A stretch of 41,186 nt of DNA, from assembly GCA_938002955.1 (NCBI GenBank), contig CALLAA010000152.1, positions 1 through 41,186 of the forward strand. The letters are read 5' to 3'. The position numbers were made by a program, and so were the translations under genes. Below the pieces are notes generated by a model, which had not been told where the DNA came from, did not search any database, and saw only the letters and a program-made list of their open reading frames with translations. Each line of letters begins with the position of its first letter. Positions within the stretch are counted from its first letter, which is position 1. The stretch comes from an uncultured Acidimicrobiales bacterium (GTDB taxonomy: Bacteria; Actinomycetota; Acidimicrobiia; Acidimicrobiales; SHLQ01). Shown here piece by piece: positions 1-8,410 of the stretch.

Positions 1-48
1 GCCGAGCGCGACGACCTATTCCCGCCGACCCCGGTGATCGACTGGTAG
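1..48 (+). CDS. C-terminal end of an unidentified protein (partial)
   Basis: Frame 1 is open from the window edge to a TAG at 46-48 and reads as a plausible C-terminus ending in PTPVIDW. Only 15 codons are visible, so no family can be named. It runs in the same direction as the Rieske gene, 51 bases upstream of that gene's start, so the two could be co-transcribed. It may equally be chance. Confidence 0.35.
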   Translation, partial: AERDDLFPPTPVIDW

Positions 49-99
49 CGACCAGCGCTCGTACCGTCGTGGACGACCCGCCACCGATAGTGTCTGGAC

Positions 100-1257
100 A
101 TGCAGACCAGCGCAGAAGAGCGGGACATCATCCGCAAGATCCTGGAACTCACCAACGACGACACAACGCACATGTTGGACGAGGTGATGCACAACCCGGT
201 GTCGAAGTACACCGACCCCGCACAGCTGCAAGCCGAGATGGATGTGTTGTTCCGCAACTTCCCTATCGTCGTTGCCCACAGTTCTGCGTTGGCTGAAGTC
301 GGCGACTTCGTTACTCACGACGAACTCGGTGTGCCAATCGTGGTGACCCGCAACGATGCTGGCGTCGTCAACGCGTTCTACAACGTGTGCCGTCACCGCG
401 GCGCCCGTATCGAATCCGAGCCGTGCGGCAATGCTCGGCGCCTCACATGCCCGTATCACGCATGGACCTACGACCTCGACGGTGATCTTCGGGGCATGCC
501 CCAACCGGTTGGCTTCGATGGGCTCGACCGAGATGACCGGAGCTTGGTTCAGCTACCAGCGTTCGAACGATTCGGCCTGATCTGGGTCGTGCCGTCGCCG
601 CAAGATCACGACGTCGACATCGATGCGTGGCTCGCACCGATGGCCGAACACCTCGAACGGTTACGCCTTGAAGACCATGTCGTCTTTCGCACGTGGTCCC
701 TCCATAAGGACATGAGCTGGCGACTTGCACTCGAAGGATTTCACGAGTCGTACCACTTCTGCTCGGCCCATCGAGATACCGCATGCTCGAACTACCTCGA
801 TAACCAAAGCCTGTGGCTAAACCTCGAACCTCACATACGCCATGCCGTGCCGCTCCCAAAGATCCTCGAGCTTCGAGATCAGCCCGAAGACGCCTGGGAG
901 TACCGGCCGAACTTCATGACCCAGAACTATGTGTTCCCCGCCAACTTCGTGCAGGCCATGACCGACCACGTGTACATCCACACGATCATCCCGACCGGCC
1001 CCGGCACGTGCGTGTTCCAATGCACCATGTTGATCCCTGAGGAGCCGGTAACCGAGAAGGCCGCCCGATACTGGGAGAAGAACTATGACGTCGTCCGAGT
1101 GGTATTCGACGAAGACTTCACCATTGGCGAGGGCATTCAGCAGGGTTTCACTGCAGGCGTGAACACCGACGTCGTCTTTGGCCGGTATGAAGTTGGCCTG
1201 CACTACGGCCAAAAGGCGATCGACGCGGCGCTTTCCGGCGAGATCGTCTGCCCCTAG
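100..1257 (+). CDS. Rieske [2Fe-2S] ring-hydroxylating oxygenase, alpha subunit
   Basis: This 385-residue protein has the two-part layout of Rieske non-heme iron oxygenase large subunits. The Rieske ligands are Cys97-x-His99 and, 17 residues on, Cys117-x2-His120. The mononuclear iron site is in the C-terminal domain at His219-x4-His224. Glu216 stands where the bridging Asp usually sits; Glu is a known variant. The family uses O2 and electrons from a reductase to hydroxylate or demethylate aromatic, quaternary-amine or similar substrates. No reductase, ferredoxin or beta subunit gene is in view, so electron supply must come from elsewhere. The substrate cannot be told. The TAG stop overlaps by two bases the stop of the convergent PhyH gene, leaving no terminator between them. 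Confidence 0.9.
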   Translation: MQTSAEERDIIRKILELTNDDTTHMLDEVMHNPVSKYTDPAQLQAEMDVLFRNFPIVVAHSSALAEVGDFVTHDELGVPIVVTRNDAGVVNAFYNVCRHRGARIESEPCGNARRLTCPYHAWTYDLDGDLRGMPQPVGFDGLDRDDRSLVQLPAFERFGLIWVVPSPQDHDVDIDAWLAPMAEHLERLRLEDHVVFRTWSLHKDMSWRLALEGFHESYHFCSAHRDTACSNYLDNQSLWLNLEPHIRHAVPLPKILELRDQPEDAWEYRPNFMTQNYVFPANFVQAMTDHVYIHTIIPTGPGTCVFQCTMLIPEEPVTEKAARYWEKNYDVVRVVFDEDFTIGEGIQQGFTAGVNTDVVFGRYEVGLHYGQKAIDAALSGEIVCP

Positions 1258-2168
1258 CTGAGCTCGCCCACCGTCTCCTCGGCGGGACGGGCGAACTCGG
1301 CGTTCGGTTCATCGGTCGCCCCGTAACCGTTCCACGGCGCAAAGCCGAGCAGCCGCTTCATCTCATCGTCGAGCTCGTCGTAGACCTCAGGCCGCGTTCC
1401 GTAGGTCATGTTGGTCAGCGAGCGCACCACTGGAGCGCAAAAGAACGTGGTCAGGCCCAGGCGATGCCCATCGGAGGTGTTCGCTCCCGAGCCGTGCCAC
1501 GTTCGCCCTTCCCATACCAACGCTGACCCTGCAGTCCCCTCCGGCTGCACCTCGTCAGCGCGAGGTTCTCCCGTAGGTTGCACCCCGCTCAGGTGGCTGC
1601 CGGGCACGACCCGTGTGCCGCCGTTTGCGACGGTGAAGTCCGTGATCATCCACATGAAGTTGAGCACCATGGGCGGAGCGATTGCCCGATCCGCCGGCGT
1701 CGGTTCGCCAAAGGGCCCGTTGCCACGGATGAGGTCGCCCTGACGGTTGTGCCGCTCACCCGGTAGCGCTGGTTGGGGCATCCACCACTGGTCGGTGTGG
1801 AGCGGCATGGGCTTGTTGCCTGGATACGTGATGTGGGAGTCCATTGCCGACAGGTTGTGGTCGACGCCGAGCACATGTGTCGCAAGGGCGCGAGCGGTTG
1901 GATGGAGCGCGAGTTGGTGGAAGACGCTTCCCTTGTTGTGCAAGAGGTAGACCCACTGGTTGATGTGGTCGCCGTCGGCCTCAGCCGGGAATGGATGATC
2001 GAGCTCAGCGGCGCGCTCGCCGGCTGCCTGAGCGGCGAGGCGCTCTGCAATCGCGGCAACGGTGAAGCTGTCGAGGAGGTCCTTGGCAATGCAGTACCCG
2101 TATGCGTCAAGATCGCTGCGCATCTGGTCGAGGTCGGTTGTTCCCGTAGGTAACGAACGGTCTTCCAT
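1254..2168 (-). CDS. Phytanoyl-CoA dioxygenase (PhyH) family protein
   Basis: This 304-residue protein belongs to the PhyH branch of Fe(II)/2-oxoglutarate dioxygenases. The iron site can be read as His124-x-Asp126 (HTDQWW) with the distal His225 in WHGSGAN. Arg236, eleven residues later, suits 2-oxoglutarate carboxylate binding. Members hydroxylate small molecules; only some act on phytanoyl-CoA, so the substrate is open. It is the last gene of a minus-strand run behind the amidase, 40 bases away, and its stop overlaps that of the convergent Rieske gene. A PhyH enzyme beside a Rieske oxygenase, an amidase and beta-oxidation-like enzymes suggests breakdown of an amide or acyl compound, which is inference. 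Confidence 0.88.
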   Translation of the reverse strand: MEDRSLPTGTTDLDQMRSDLDAYGYCIAKDLLDSFTVAAIAERLAAQAAGERAAELDHPFPAEADGDHINQWVYLLHNKGSVFHQLALHPTARALATHVLGVDHNLSAMDSHITYPGNKPMPLHTDQWWMPQPALPGERHNRQGDLIRGNGPFGEPTPADRAIAPPMVLNFMWMITDFTVANGGTRVVPGSHLSGVQPTGEPRADEVQPEGTAGSALVWEGRTWHGSGANTSDGHRLGLTTFFCAPVVRSLTNMTYGTRPEVYDELDDEMKRLLGFAPWNGYGATDEPNAEFARPAEETVGELS

Positions 2169-2208
2169 ACGCAGAACCTACTCGTGCACCAACGGCTCCT
2201 CTAGCCCG

Positions 2209-3642
2209 CTACCGGGACGTGCCTGCGCCGAATAGCCGATCGAGTGGGCGGCCGAGCACCTCCTCGGCAAGTTCGCCGAAACGTAACGTCAAAAGATCGC
2301 CCATGAACGGTCCGAGAATTTGCATGCCGACCGGAAGGCCGTCCGGAGCGAGCCCGACAGGCATCGCGAGCGCCGGCAGGTAGGTCGGGTTGGCCAGGCC
2401 AGCCCAGAACCATTGCTCCCAGACGGGCCGTTCTTCGCCGTTGACCAACACGGTCTGATCGCCGAAGGGACGCTCGGTGTCGTGCGGGGGCGCTGTGGTG
2501 GGAGCCACGGGCGTGATCACGAGGTCGGCGTTCGCGAAGTAGTCCCGCCAACCGAGACGACATCGCTCCCGTTCGTTATTGAGATCGATCCATTGACGGT
2601 AGGTCACTCTCGATGCGTGGGCCATCAACGCTGCGTAGTCGCGTTCCCCGTCGTCGTAGCGAGCGAGCGCGTCGGGATCTGGCGGACCATCGGGCCCCGA
2701 TGCTGCGGCTCGGCCGATCTCCATTCCGGCGTGGTGTCCTCGCAGGACGAAGTCCATGGCGGGCGGTTCGGCAATTCGCATTCCAGCATCTGCGAGCAGT
2801 TCGACAGCGTTGGTTAGTGCTGCGGTAACGGTGTCGTCTTGGGCGCCGAGCGGATTCTCGAGCATCACGCCGACGGTGAAGTCAGCGAGCGACGCTTTTG
2901 CTGTGCGCGGCGGGCACATGAATGGTTGCCACATAACCGGCAACGCGAGTGACAGGTCCGAAACCGTTCGTGCGATCGGTCCGAGCACGTTGTTGTCGAC
3001 CGTGCCCTCGTGCCCGGGAAAGCTATGGCCGTGCGACGAGATCAGCCCGAAGCTTGTCTTCAGGCCAGCCAGGCCGGTGTAGTTCGCTGGCCAGCGGATC
3101 GAACCGCCAATATCGCTACCGACATCGAGCGAGGCCATTCCAGTGGCCACCGAGACGGCTGAACCTCCCGATGAGCCTCCCGCGCTGCGCGAGGTATCCC
3201 ATGGGTTGTTCGTCCGGCCGTAGATCTCGTTGTAGGTCTGCCAGTCACCCAAGTGTTTGGGCACGTTCGTCTTGCCGTAGATCACGGCGCCCGCTGCTCG
3301 CAGTTGCCGGACCACGTCGGCGTCTTCGCCTGGGTGGTACTCGGCGTGTGCGGGGTCGCCCCAGGTCGACGGCATACCGACAAGATCGATCGAATCTTTG
3401 ATGGTCATCGGCACGCCATGCAGTGGGCCGAGCGAACGGCCCGCAGCATGCACCTCATCGGCATTCGTCGCCGCAACCTCGGCCTTCTCGATGTCGGTCA
3501 CAACCACGGCATTGAGCTGTGGGTTGTGTGTCTCGTATTGCTCGAGGCAGGCGTCGAGCAACTCGCGTGCCGACACCTCGCCGCTCGTAAGTAATCGGCT
3601 CTGGTCTGCGGCTGGCATCACCGCCAATTCGTTGGCCCGCAT
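2209..3642 (-). CDS. Amidase (amidase signature family)
   Basis: A 477-residue amidase signature enzyme. The Ser-cisSer-Lys triad is visible as Lys82 (MTIKDS), Ser157 in the GGSSGGS glycine-serine loop, and Ser181 in GGSIRWPA. The 75- and 24-residue spacings match GatA-type amidases. It hydrolyses a carboxamide to acid plus ammonia or amine. The same frame stays open upstream to 4131, but that part lies inside the next gene and does not read as amidase. I chose the ATG at 3642 (MRANEL), 10 bases after the upstream gene's stop; an internal Met (MPAADQ) is an alternative. No gatB or gatC is adjacent, so a stand-alone catabolic amidase is likelier than the tRNA amidotransferase subunit. Confidence 0.9.
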   Translation of the reverse strand: MRANELAVMPAADQSRLLTSGEVSARELLDACLEQYETHNPQLNAVVVTDIEKAEVAATNADEVHAAGRSLGPLHGVPMTIKDSIDLVGMPSTWGDPAHAEYHPGEDADVVRQLRAAGAVIYGKTNVPKHLGDWQTYNEIYGRTNNPWDTSRSAGGSSGGSAVSVATGMASLDVGSDIGGSIRWPANYTGLAGLKTSFGLISSHGHSFPGHEGTVDNNVLGPIARTVSDLSLALPVMWQPFMCPPRTAKASLADFTVGVMLENPLGAQDDTVTAALTNAVELLADAGMRIAEPPAMDFVLRGHHAGMEIGRAAASGPDGPPDPDALARYDDGERDYAALMAHASRVTYRQWIDLNNERERCRLGWRDYFANADLVITPVAPTTAPPHDTERPFGDQTVLVNGEERPVWEQWFWAGLANPTYLPALAMPVGLAPDGLPVGMQILGPFMGDLLTLRFGELAEEVLGRPLDRLFGAGTSR

Positions 3643-3652
3643 CGGCGCTGCC

Positions 3653-4516
3653 CTATGAGTCCAACAACGTGGCCGATGCTTGCATGGCAATGCCTCCACT
3701 AGGCGTCGTCGCCCACAGCGAGAGCTCATCACCGTCTCGTCGTCCGGAGATCGTGAACGGTTCGTCCTCGAAGAGCGGGGCCATGCCGCGAAAAGAGAAG
3801 CTCGCCAGGCGCGCCCCGGTTTCGAGCGCTGCCATGTTTGCGAGCAAGGTCGCGGTGAGTGGACCGTGGAAAACGAGATTCGGGTACCCCTCGACATCCC
3901 TCGCATAGTCGCGGTCGTAATGGATGCGATGACCGTTGAACGTGAGGGCCGAATAGCGGAACAACATGACCGCCGATGGCGTAACCGTCGCGGTGAAGTC
4001 GGCGTCGTCGGGAGCTGGCTTTGGCGTTGGCTGTGGGGCATCGGGCGCTGGGTCGTCGCGGTACACCAGGTCTTGTTCTTCGGTGATTCGAAGCTCGCCG
4101 CCCACAGACAACTCGTGTCGCACCGAGACAAAGCACAGCGAACCGCTTCGCCCCTCCTTCATCTCGACGCCCTCCACCGTCGACCGCTTGGTCACCGTGT
4201 CACCCACCAGGAGATCGCCGTGGAAGGTGAGCCGGCCTCCCGCCCACATTCGACGAGGCAGCGCGACCGGAGGTAGAAACCCACCGCGTTGGGGATGACC
4301 GTCGTGGCCAACGTCGCCCATAGGGACCGCGTCGACATGATTGATGAAGTGCCACAGCGGCGGTAGTACGTCGCCTACCTCAAGCGTCGCGTCCCGCCCG
4401 AGGGTATTGGCCAACTTTCGACATGAGACCGGTGATACAAGGTCCGCACTTTCGGCGGTTCGGCCCACCCAGTTGCGGAGGGTGTCGAGGTCGTTGGTGT
4501 ACGGGATTTCGCTCAC
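3653..4516 (-). CDS. HTD2 / mesaconyl-C4-CoA-hydratase-like hot-dog dehydratase
   Basis: This 287-residue protein has two hot-dog halves. The N-terminal FAS1-like dehydratase half includes PRRMWAGGRL. The C-terminal MaoC-like half has RYSALTFNGHRIHYD followed by YPNLVFHGPL, the usual Asn/His hydratase signature. This architecture is shared by mitochondrial-type HTD2 dehydratases and mesaconyl-C4-CoA hydratases, so it should hydrate or dehydrate an acyl-CoA. A Pro/Asp-rich linker near residue 160 separates the halves. It is the first gene of a minus run (dehydratase, amidase, PhyH). It faces the crotonase gene across 73 bases, so a divergent promoter region probably lies at 4517-4589. Confidence 0.85.
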   Translation of the reverse strand: MSEIPYTNDLDTLRNWVGRTAESADLVSPVSCRKLANTLGRDATLEVGDVLPPLWHFINHVDAVPMGDVGHDGHPQRGGFLPPVALPRRMWAGGRLTFHGDLLVGDTVTKRSTVEGVEMKEGRSGSLCFVSVRHELSVGGELRITEEQDLVYRDDPAPDAPQPTPKPAPDDADFTATVTPSAVMLFRYSALTFNGHRIHYDRDYARDVEGYPNLVFHGPLTATLLANMAALETGARLASFSFRGMAPLFEDEPFTISGRRDGDELSLWATTPSGGIAMQASATLLDS

Positions 4517-4589
4517 GTCTGGACTTTACGGCCTCGACTGTGGACAGAAAGAGTTCGACGCCGGTCGTGCTGGCGCCATAGCCTGAGTC

Positions 4590-5417
4590 ATGGCCAACAA
4601 CGAACGAATTTCCGTCACGATCGAGGACGGCGTTGCCGATGTCCGTCTGAATCGCGCCGACAAAATGAATGCGCTCGACGGAGAGATGTTCGACGCCTTG
4701 CTCGCCCGAGCCGAGGCGCTTCGTAGCGACGCGTCGATTCGAGCGGTCGTCCTCTCCGGCGAGGGTACGTTCTGCGCTGGACTCGACTTCAGCGGCTTTG
4801 AGTCCATGGCATCGCAGGGCCAAGGCGGAGACCCGTCGGCGACGACCTTGGGCGATATTGCCGACGGCCAGATCACACACCGAGCTCAGCAAGCCGTCTA
4901 CGGATTTTCGACGTTGCGGGTCCCGGTGATCGCGGCGATTACCGGCGTTGCGCTGGGCGCAGGAATCCAGCTCGCGCTCGGGTCCGACATTCGGATTATC
5001 GCTCCCGATGCCCGCATGTCGGTTCTCGAGATCCGTTGGGGCATCGTTCCTGACATGACCGGCACCCGCCGCCTCTCCGAGGTCGTTGGTGTCGACGTTG
5101 CGAAGGAACTCATCTGGACCGGACGAATGGTCCACGGTCCCGAGGCAGTTCAGCTCGGACTCGCAACTCGGTTGTCCGACGACCCCCACGCCGACGCATT
5201 GGCCCTCGCGCACGACATTGCGAGCAAGTCACCCCATGCCATTCAGGCAGGCAAACGTTTGGCAAACGGAGCAGCTCAGCTCGATGACGCGGCGGGTTTC
5301 GCTGCCGAACGCGCCGAAATCGGTGCGTTGATCGGACGCCCGAACCAGGTCGAGGCGATTACTGCGTACTTCGAAAAGCGTCCTCCGGTATTTGCCGACC
5401 CGGAGATCTCGTCGTAG
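4590..5417 (+). CDS. Enoyl-CoA hydratase/isomerase (crotonase) family protein
   Basis: A 275-residue crotonase fold protein with the oxyanion-hole segments FCAGLD and GVALGAGIQ. The usual first catalytic Glu of hydratases (GGGCE) is Gln127. Glu147 and Asp155, eight apart, match the spacing of the Glu/Asp pair in dienoyl-CoA isomerases, though the third acidic residue of those enzymes is again Gln127. Isomerase or an unusual crotonase activity is therefore more likely than plain hydration. It leads a plus-strand run with the hydrolase-SARP fusion (38 bases to the chosen start) and the cupin. It is divergent from the hot-dog dehydratase, another acyl-CoA enzyme. Confidence 0.88.
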   Translation: MANNERISVTIEDGVADVRLNRADKMNALDGEMFDALLARAEALRSDASIRAVVLSGEGTFCAGLDFSGFESMASQGQGGDPSATTLGDIADGQITHRAQQAVYGFSTLRVPVIAAITGVALGAGIQLALGSDIRIIAPDARMSVLEIRWGIVPDMTGTRRLSEVVGVDVAKELIWTGRMVHGPEAVQLGLATRLSDDPHADALALAHDIASKSPHAIQAGKRLANGAAQLDDAAGFAAERAEIGALIGRPNQVEAITAYFEKRPPVFADPEISS

Positions 5418-5455
5418 CTCGGTGTCATAGGTGCTCCGACTAAGGTGCGTTGGCA

Positions 5456-6979
5456 ATGCACATCGATGTTCCCGCTATTCAGTTCGCTCCGAGTAACGGG
5501 GCCCGCATTGCCTACCAAGTGTTTGGCGAAGGTGAACACACGGTGGTGGCCATCCCCCCTATGGCGCAGAACATCGAAACCGCATGGGAGCAACCCCTCG
5601 TTCGTGCAATGCTCGAACGCTTCGGGAGCTTTGCCCGGTTCGTGATCTTCGACAAGCGCGGAACCGGCGCCTCGGACCGGTCTAGCCGGATGCCGGGAAT
5701 CGACGAGCGGGTCGACGATCTTCGTGCCCTGATGGACCATGTCGGCATCGACCAGGCGCATCTGATGGGAACCTCTGAAGGCGGGCCAATGGCGATCCTG
5801 TTCGCGGCGACGTACCCCACTCGTGTGCTCAGCCTGACCCTGCATCATTCGGGAGCACGCACGCTGCCAGACCACATGGTGGAGATCGACGCTCAGCAAC
5901 CGGAGCGCCGCTACTACATGGCAGACATTTGGGGTACTGCTGACTCCGAAATAGCCGAACGCTTCGCTCCTAGCCTGGCCCACGATGAGGAGTTCGTTGC
6001 CTGGCACCGACGGTATGAGCGGCTGTCGGCTACGGCGGACTCACTGCGTGACCTGATCGATCTCATGTTTGTCATGGATGTACGTGGCGTGCTCGGTGAC
6101 ATCACCGTGCCGACCTTGATCATGCACCGTACCGACGATCCAATCGTCCCGGTGGAGCTGGCCCGCGAAGCTGCAGCGGGGATACCGGGCGCACAGCTCA
6201 TCGAGTACGAGGGCAACGATCACTTTCCGTACGCTGGCGACACCGAGGGATGGCTTTCCGACCTCGAACGGTTCGTTACCGGAACCGTAAAGGAACGGGC
6301 GCTGCCACGAGCCGTGGGAACGCCCAAAATCGTGTCGCTCGGACGATTCGCGGTCATCGCGGACGACGCCGAGGTAACGGCGTCGGAATGGGGAAGCCGT
6401 CTCGCTCGCCAGCTCTGCAAGCGGCTCGTAGCCGCCCGAGGTTGGCCAGTGCCTCGCGAGCTGCTGATCGAGCAGTTGTGGCCGGACGAAACCGACATGG
6501 GCAAGCTGGGCGCACGACTCTCGGTGCACCTCTCCGCCGTGCGCCGTGTGCTCGGAGGCGGTGTCATTGCCGACCGCGAGACCGTCCGCCTCGACCTCGA
6601 TCATGTCGATGTCGACCTCGAAGCCTTCATGCGCGAAACCGACCTCGAACGAATCGCGTCGAGCTACCGACCGTTCTTACCCGAGGACCAGTACGAAGAT
6701 TGGCCCGTCGGTGTGCACAACGAAGCGCGGGCGCGGTTCATCGATGCAGCCAAGACACTCGCTGCGGCTGCGTTCGAAGATGAGCGCTACGACGACGCTG
6801 GCGGATACGCCCGACAGCTCATCGCTACAGATCCCTTTGACGAGACCGCACACCTGCTGTTGATCGACGCACTTTCCGAGACACAGCAATGGGGTGAAGC
6901 ACAGCGGGCTCACGCGGCCTACGCCTCTGCCATGGCCGAACTCGACGTCGAGGTCGGCCCGTTCACCGGAAGCACCTAG
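5456..6979 (+). CDS. Alpha/beta-hydrolase fused to a SARP-type (winged helix + BTAD) regulator
   Basis: About 507 residues with two clear parts. Residues 1-275 form an alpha/beta hydrolase: DKRGTGASD, nucleophile elbow GTSEGG, acid-region MHRTDDPIVP, and a final His in NDHFPY. This hydrolase type is also found fused to class III adenylate cyclases. The C-terminal part (from about residue 285, SLGRFAVIADD) is a winged-helix segment like those of SARP/AfsR regulators (LLIEQLWPDE, LSVHLSAVRRVL). It is followed by an all-helical BTAD domain with TPR-like helices (FIDAAKTLAAAAF, ATDPFDETAHLLLIDAL). The hydrolase may sense a ligand for the DNA-binding half. The start is ATG 5456; an in-frame TTG at 5450 lies closer to AAGG (5442-5445). 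The cupin follows on the same strand. Confidence 0.85.
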   Translation: MHIDVPAIQFAPSNGARIAYQVFGEGEHTVVAIPPMAQNIETAWEQPLVRAMLERFGSFARFVIFDKRGTGASDRSSRMPGIDERVDDLRALMDHVGIDQAHLMGTSEGGPMAILFAATYPTRVLSLTLHHSGARTLPDHMVEIDAQQPERRYYMADIWGTADSEIAERFAPSLAHDEEFVAWHRRYERLSATADSLRDLIDLMFVMDVRGVLGDITVPTLIMHRTDDPIVPVELAREAAAGIPGAQLIEYEGNDHFPYAGDTEGWLSDLERFVTGTVKERALPRAVGTPKIVSLGRFAVIADDAEVTASEWGSRLARQLCKRLVAARGWPVPRELLIEQLWPDETDMGKLGARLSVHLSAVRRVLGGGVIADRETVRLDLDHVDVDLEAFMRETDLERIASSYRPFLPEDQYEDWPVGVHNEARARFIDAAKTLAAAAFEDERYDDAGGYARQLIATDPFDETAHLLLIDALSETQQWGEAQRAHAAYASAMAELDVEVGPFTGST

Positions 6980-7024
6980 CGAGCCCTTAAGGATTCCCAA
7001 AGGGTCGTGGCCAAGAGTGTTGCC

Positions 7025-7540
7025 ATGAACAACACACGCACACTCCCATCGACCGATTCGCCATATGCCCTAGAAATGGGCGAAGGCGAACACGGTCACT
7101 TTCTCAATCATCTCGCCACCACCAAGGTCCGCTCCGGCGACGGTTCGTTGCTCTCGGTGGTCGAGTTCGTGGCGCCCAAGGGCTTTGGCCCGCCGCTCCA
7201 TCAACACGAAGACGAAGACGAGCTGCTCATTGTGCTCGACGGCGAAATCGCCTTTCGGAGCGGTGATAACGAATTCACCGCCGGAGCAGGCGGCATGGCC
7301 TACCTGCCTCGCCGGGTACCACATACGTTTCAGGTTTTGTCCGAGACGGCGCGATCGGTTTCGGTGACCTCTTCGGAGACGGGTACGCCCTTGTTCGATC
7401 AGTTCGTCGAGACCCTTTCGGTGCCAGCCGATGAGGCCGTGCTCCCCGAACCCGTTGAGATCGACGGCGGGCAGGTTGCAAAGGTGGGGGCTGAGCACAA
7501 GATCTCCATCCTCGGACCTCCACCGGCCCCGCTGCCATAG
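7025..7540 (+). CDS. Single-domain cupin protein
   Basis: A 171-residue cupin. Motif 1 reads PPLHQHEDEDELLIVLDGE, with the His/His/Glu metal ligands, and motif 2 is around LPRRVPHTFQV. This form is common among quercetinase-like and uncharacterised metal-binding cupins, so the reaction is unknown. I chose ATG 7025 because AAGAG at 7013-7017 is suitably placed. A GTG at 7007 would add six residues, but AAAGGG sits only two bases from it. The gene starts 45 bases after the hydrolase-SARP gene and probably shares its transcript, so the cupin may be controlled by or serve that regulator. Confidence 0.85.
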   Translation: MNNTRTLPSTDSPYALEMGEGEHGHFLNHLATTKVRSGDGSLLSVVEFVAPKGFGPPLHQHEDEDELLIVLDGEIAFRSGDNEFTAGAGGMAYLPRRVPHTFQVLSETARSVSVTSSETGTPLFDQFVETLSVPADEAVLPEPVEIDGGQVAKVGAEHKISILGPPPAPLP

Positions 7541-7551
7541 CGAAGCTTGTC

Positions 7552-7581
7552 GAGCGGCGGGCGGGGCTGGGCTCGCCGCTC
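7552..7581. terminator. Inverted repeat between convergent genes, probable terminator
   Basis: GAGCGGCG (7552-7559) is perfectly complementary to CGCCGCTC (7574-7581), with a 14-base GC-rich loop. It lies between the convergent cupin and metallopeptidase genes and overlaps the latter's stop codon. No T-run follows, as is usual in actinobacteria. It could serve both strands. Confidence 0.5.
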
Positions 7582-8410
7582 AGAAGCCCAAGGTCTCGCA
7601 GGTACAGGAACCGAGGGCATCCCGATCGGCATCACCGATACGAATTTGGCCATCGAGGCTCGGGTCGAGGACCGTTCCATCGCTCACATGGGCGGCACCG
7701 ATCAGCACGTGTCCAAGCTCGTGAGCAATGACCTCAGCGAGCGCTGGCTCCATCGTCGAGCCGGGGTGGTTCGGGTTGATCAGGATCGAACGCCTCGTTG
7801 GGTCCGTCCAGCCAAGGGCGGCCACATCGGCGGGCCATTCGCCGCCGAAGCCGATCGTGACCGTTCCGGAGTTCGAGAGTTCGAGGCGGACGTTGACGAG
7901 CTCGACGTTTAACGCCGCGAGCGCTGCACTCGCCGGGCCCCGAAGTGATGCTTCGACGGACACCTGGATCGTGCACTGCTCGATCGGTTCGGCCGGTTCT
8001 GGTAGCGACAACGACCGTCCAGCGTGCGCTGGGGGCTCAGCCATAGTGGCGGGCTCTGGAGCAGTCTCATCGTGGTCGTGGTCATCGTGAACGTGGTCAT
8101 CGTGATCGGTTGGTGTGTGCAGCGATGAGGTCGGAGCCACCGTGGTCGACGCAGGCACAGCGGTAGTCGAGGAGTTGACAGTGCTCGAAGGCGGGGCCGT
8201 GCTCGAAGACGTGACAGCGATCGAGGATGCGACAGTGCTCAAAGGCGGGGCCGTGCTCGAGACGGGCATGGCGACGGGTGTTGGTTTCGGTGCACTCGCT
8301 GCCACCGGATCCGCCGAGAACGCTCCGACGATCGAGAGCGCCAGTGTTGCTATGACCAGCGACGCAGCAAGAAAGCTCAAAGATGTTGAGTGCTCAGGGC
8401 CTGGTTTCAT
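7580..8410 (-). CDS. Secreted or anchored metzincin-like zinc peptidase with His/Asp-rich linker
   Basis: A 276-residue protein. Residues 10-40 form a signal peptide or anchor; residues 40-100 are a Ser/Thr/Ala/Pro linker; residues 100-115 are His/Asp-rich (DHDDHVHDDHDHDE); the rest is a catalytic domain. The zinc site is HELGHVLIGAAH (His230, Glu231, His234, His241). Metzincins usually read HExxHxxGxxH; here one extra residue sits before the Gly. The region where the Met-turn is expected (SDGTVLDP) has Leu instead of Met. CTCE near the end may form a disulfide. The start is ATG 8410 (MKPGPEH); the frame is open to 8530 but the extra 40 residues would bury the signal peptide. It is probably a matrixin-like exoenzyme of unknown substrate. 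Confidence 0.78.
   Translation of the reverse strand: MKPGPEHSTSLSFLAASLVIATLALSIVGAFSADPVAASAPKPTPVAMPVSSTAPPLSTVASSIAVTSSSTAPPSSTVNSSTTAVPASTTVAPTSSLHTPTDHDDHVHDDHDHDETAPEPATMAEPPAHAGRSLSLPEPAEPIEQCTIQVSVEASLRGPASAALAALNVELVNVRLELSNSGTVTIGFGGEWPADVAALGWTDPTRRSILINPNHPGSTMEPALAEVIAHELGHVLIGAAHVSDGTVLDPSLDGQIRIGDADRDALGSCTCETLGF
8177..8260 (-). repeat. Two 30-base direct repeats inside the peptidase linker
   Basis: The 30-base units at 8177-8206 and 8231-8260 differ at one base and start 54 bases (18 codons) apart. On the minus strand they encode the linker pieces STAPPLSTV and STAPPSSTV. This looks like a recent in-frame duplication in a low-complexity stalk. Confidence 0.7.

Noticed and set aside
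3643-4131. N-terminal extension of the amidase to 640 residues
   Set aside because: The extension lies wholly inside the hot-dog dehydratase gene and is rich in Arg/Ser, with no amidase similarity.
5456-6979. SARP as a sign of an antibiotic gene cluster
   Set aside because: No PKS, NRPS, terpene or tailoring cluster lies nearby; neighbours are acyl-CoA and cupin genes.
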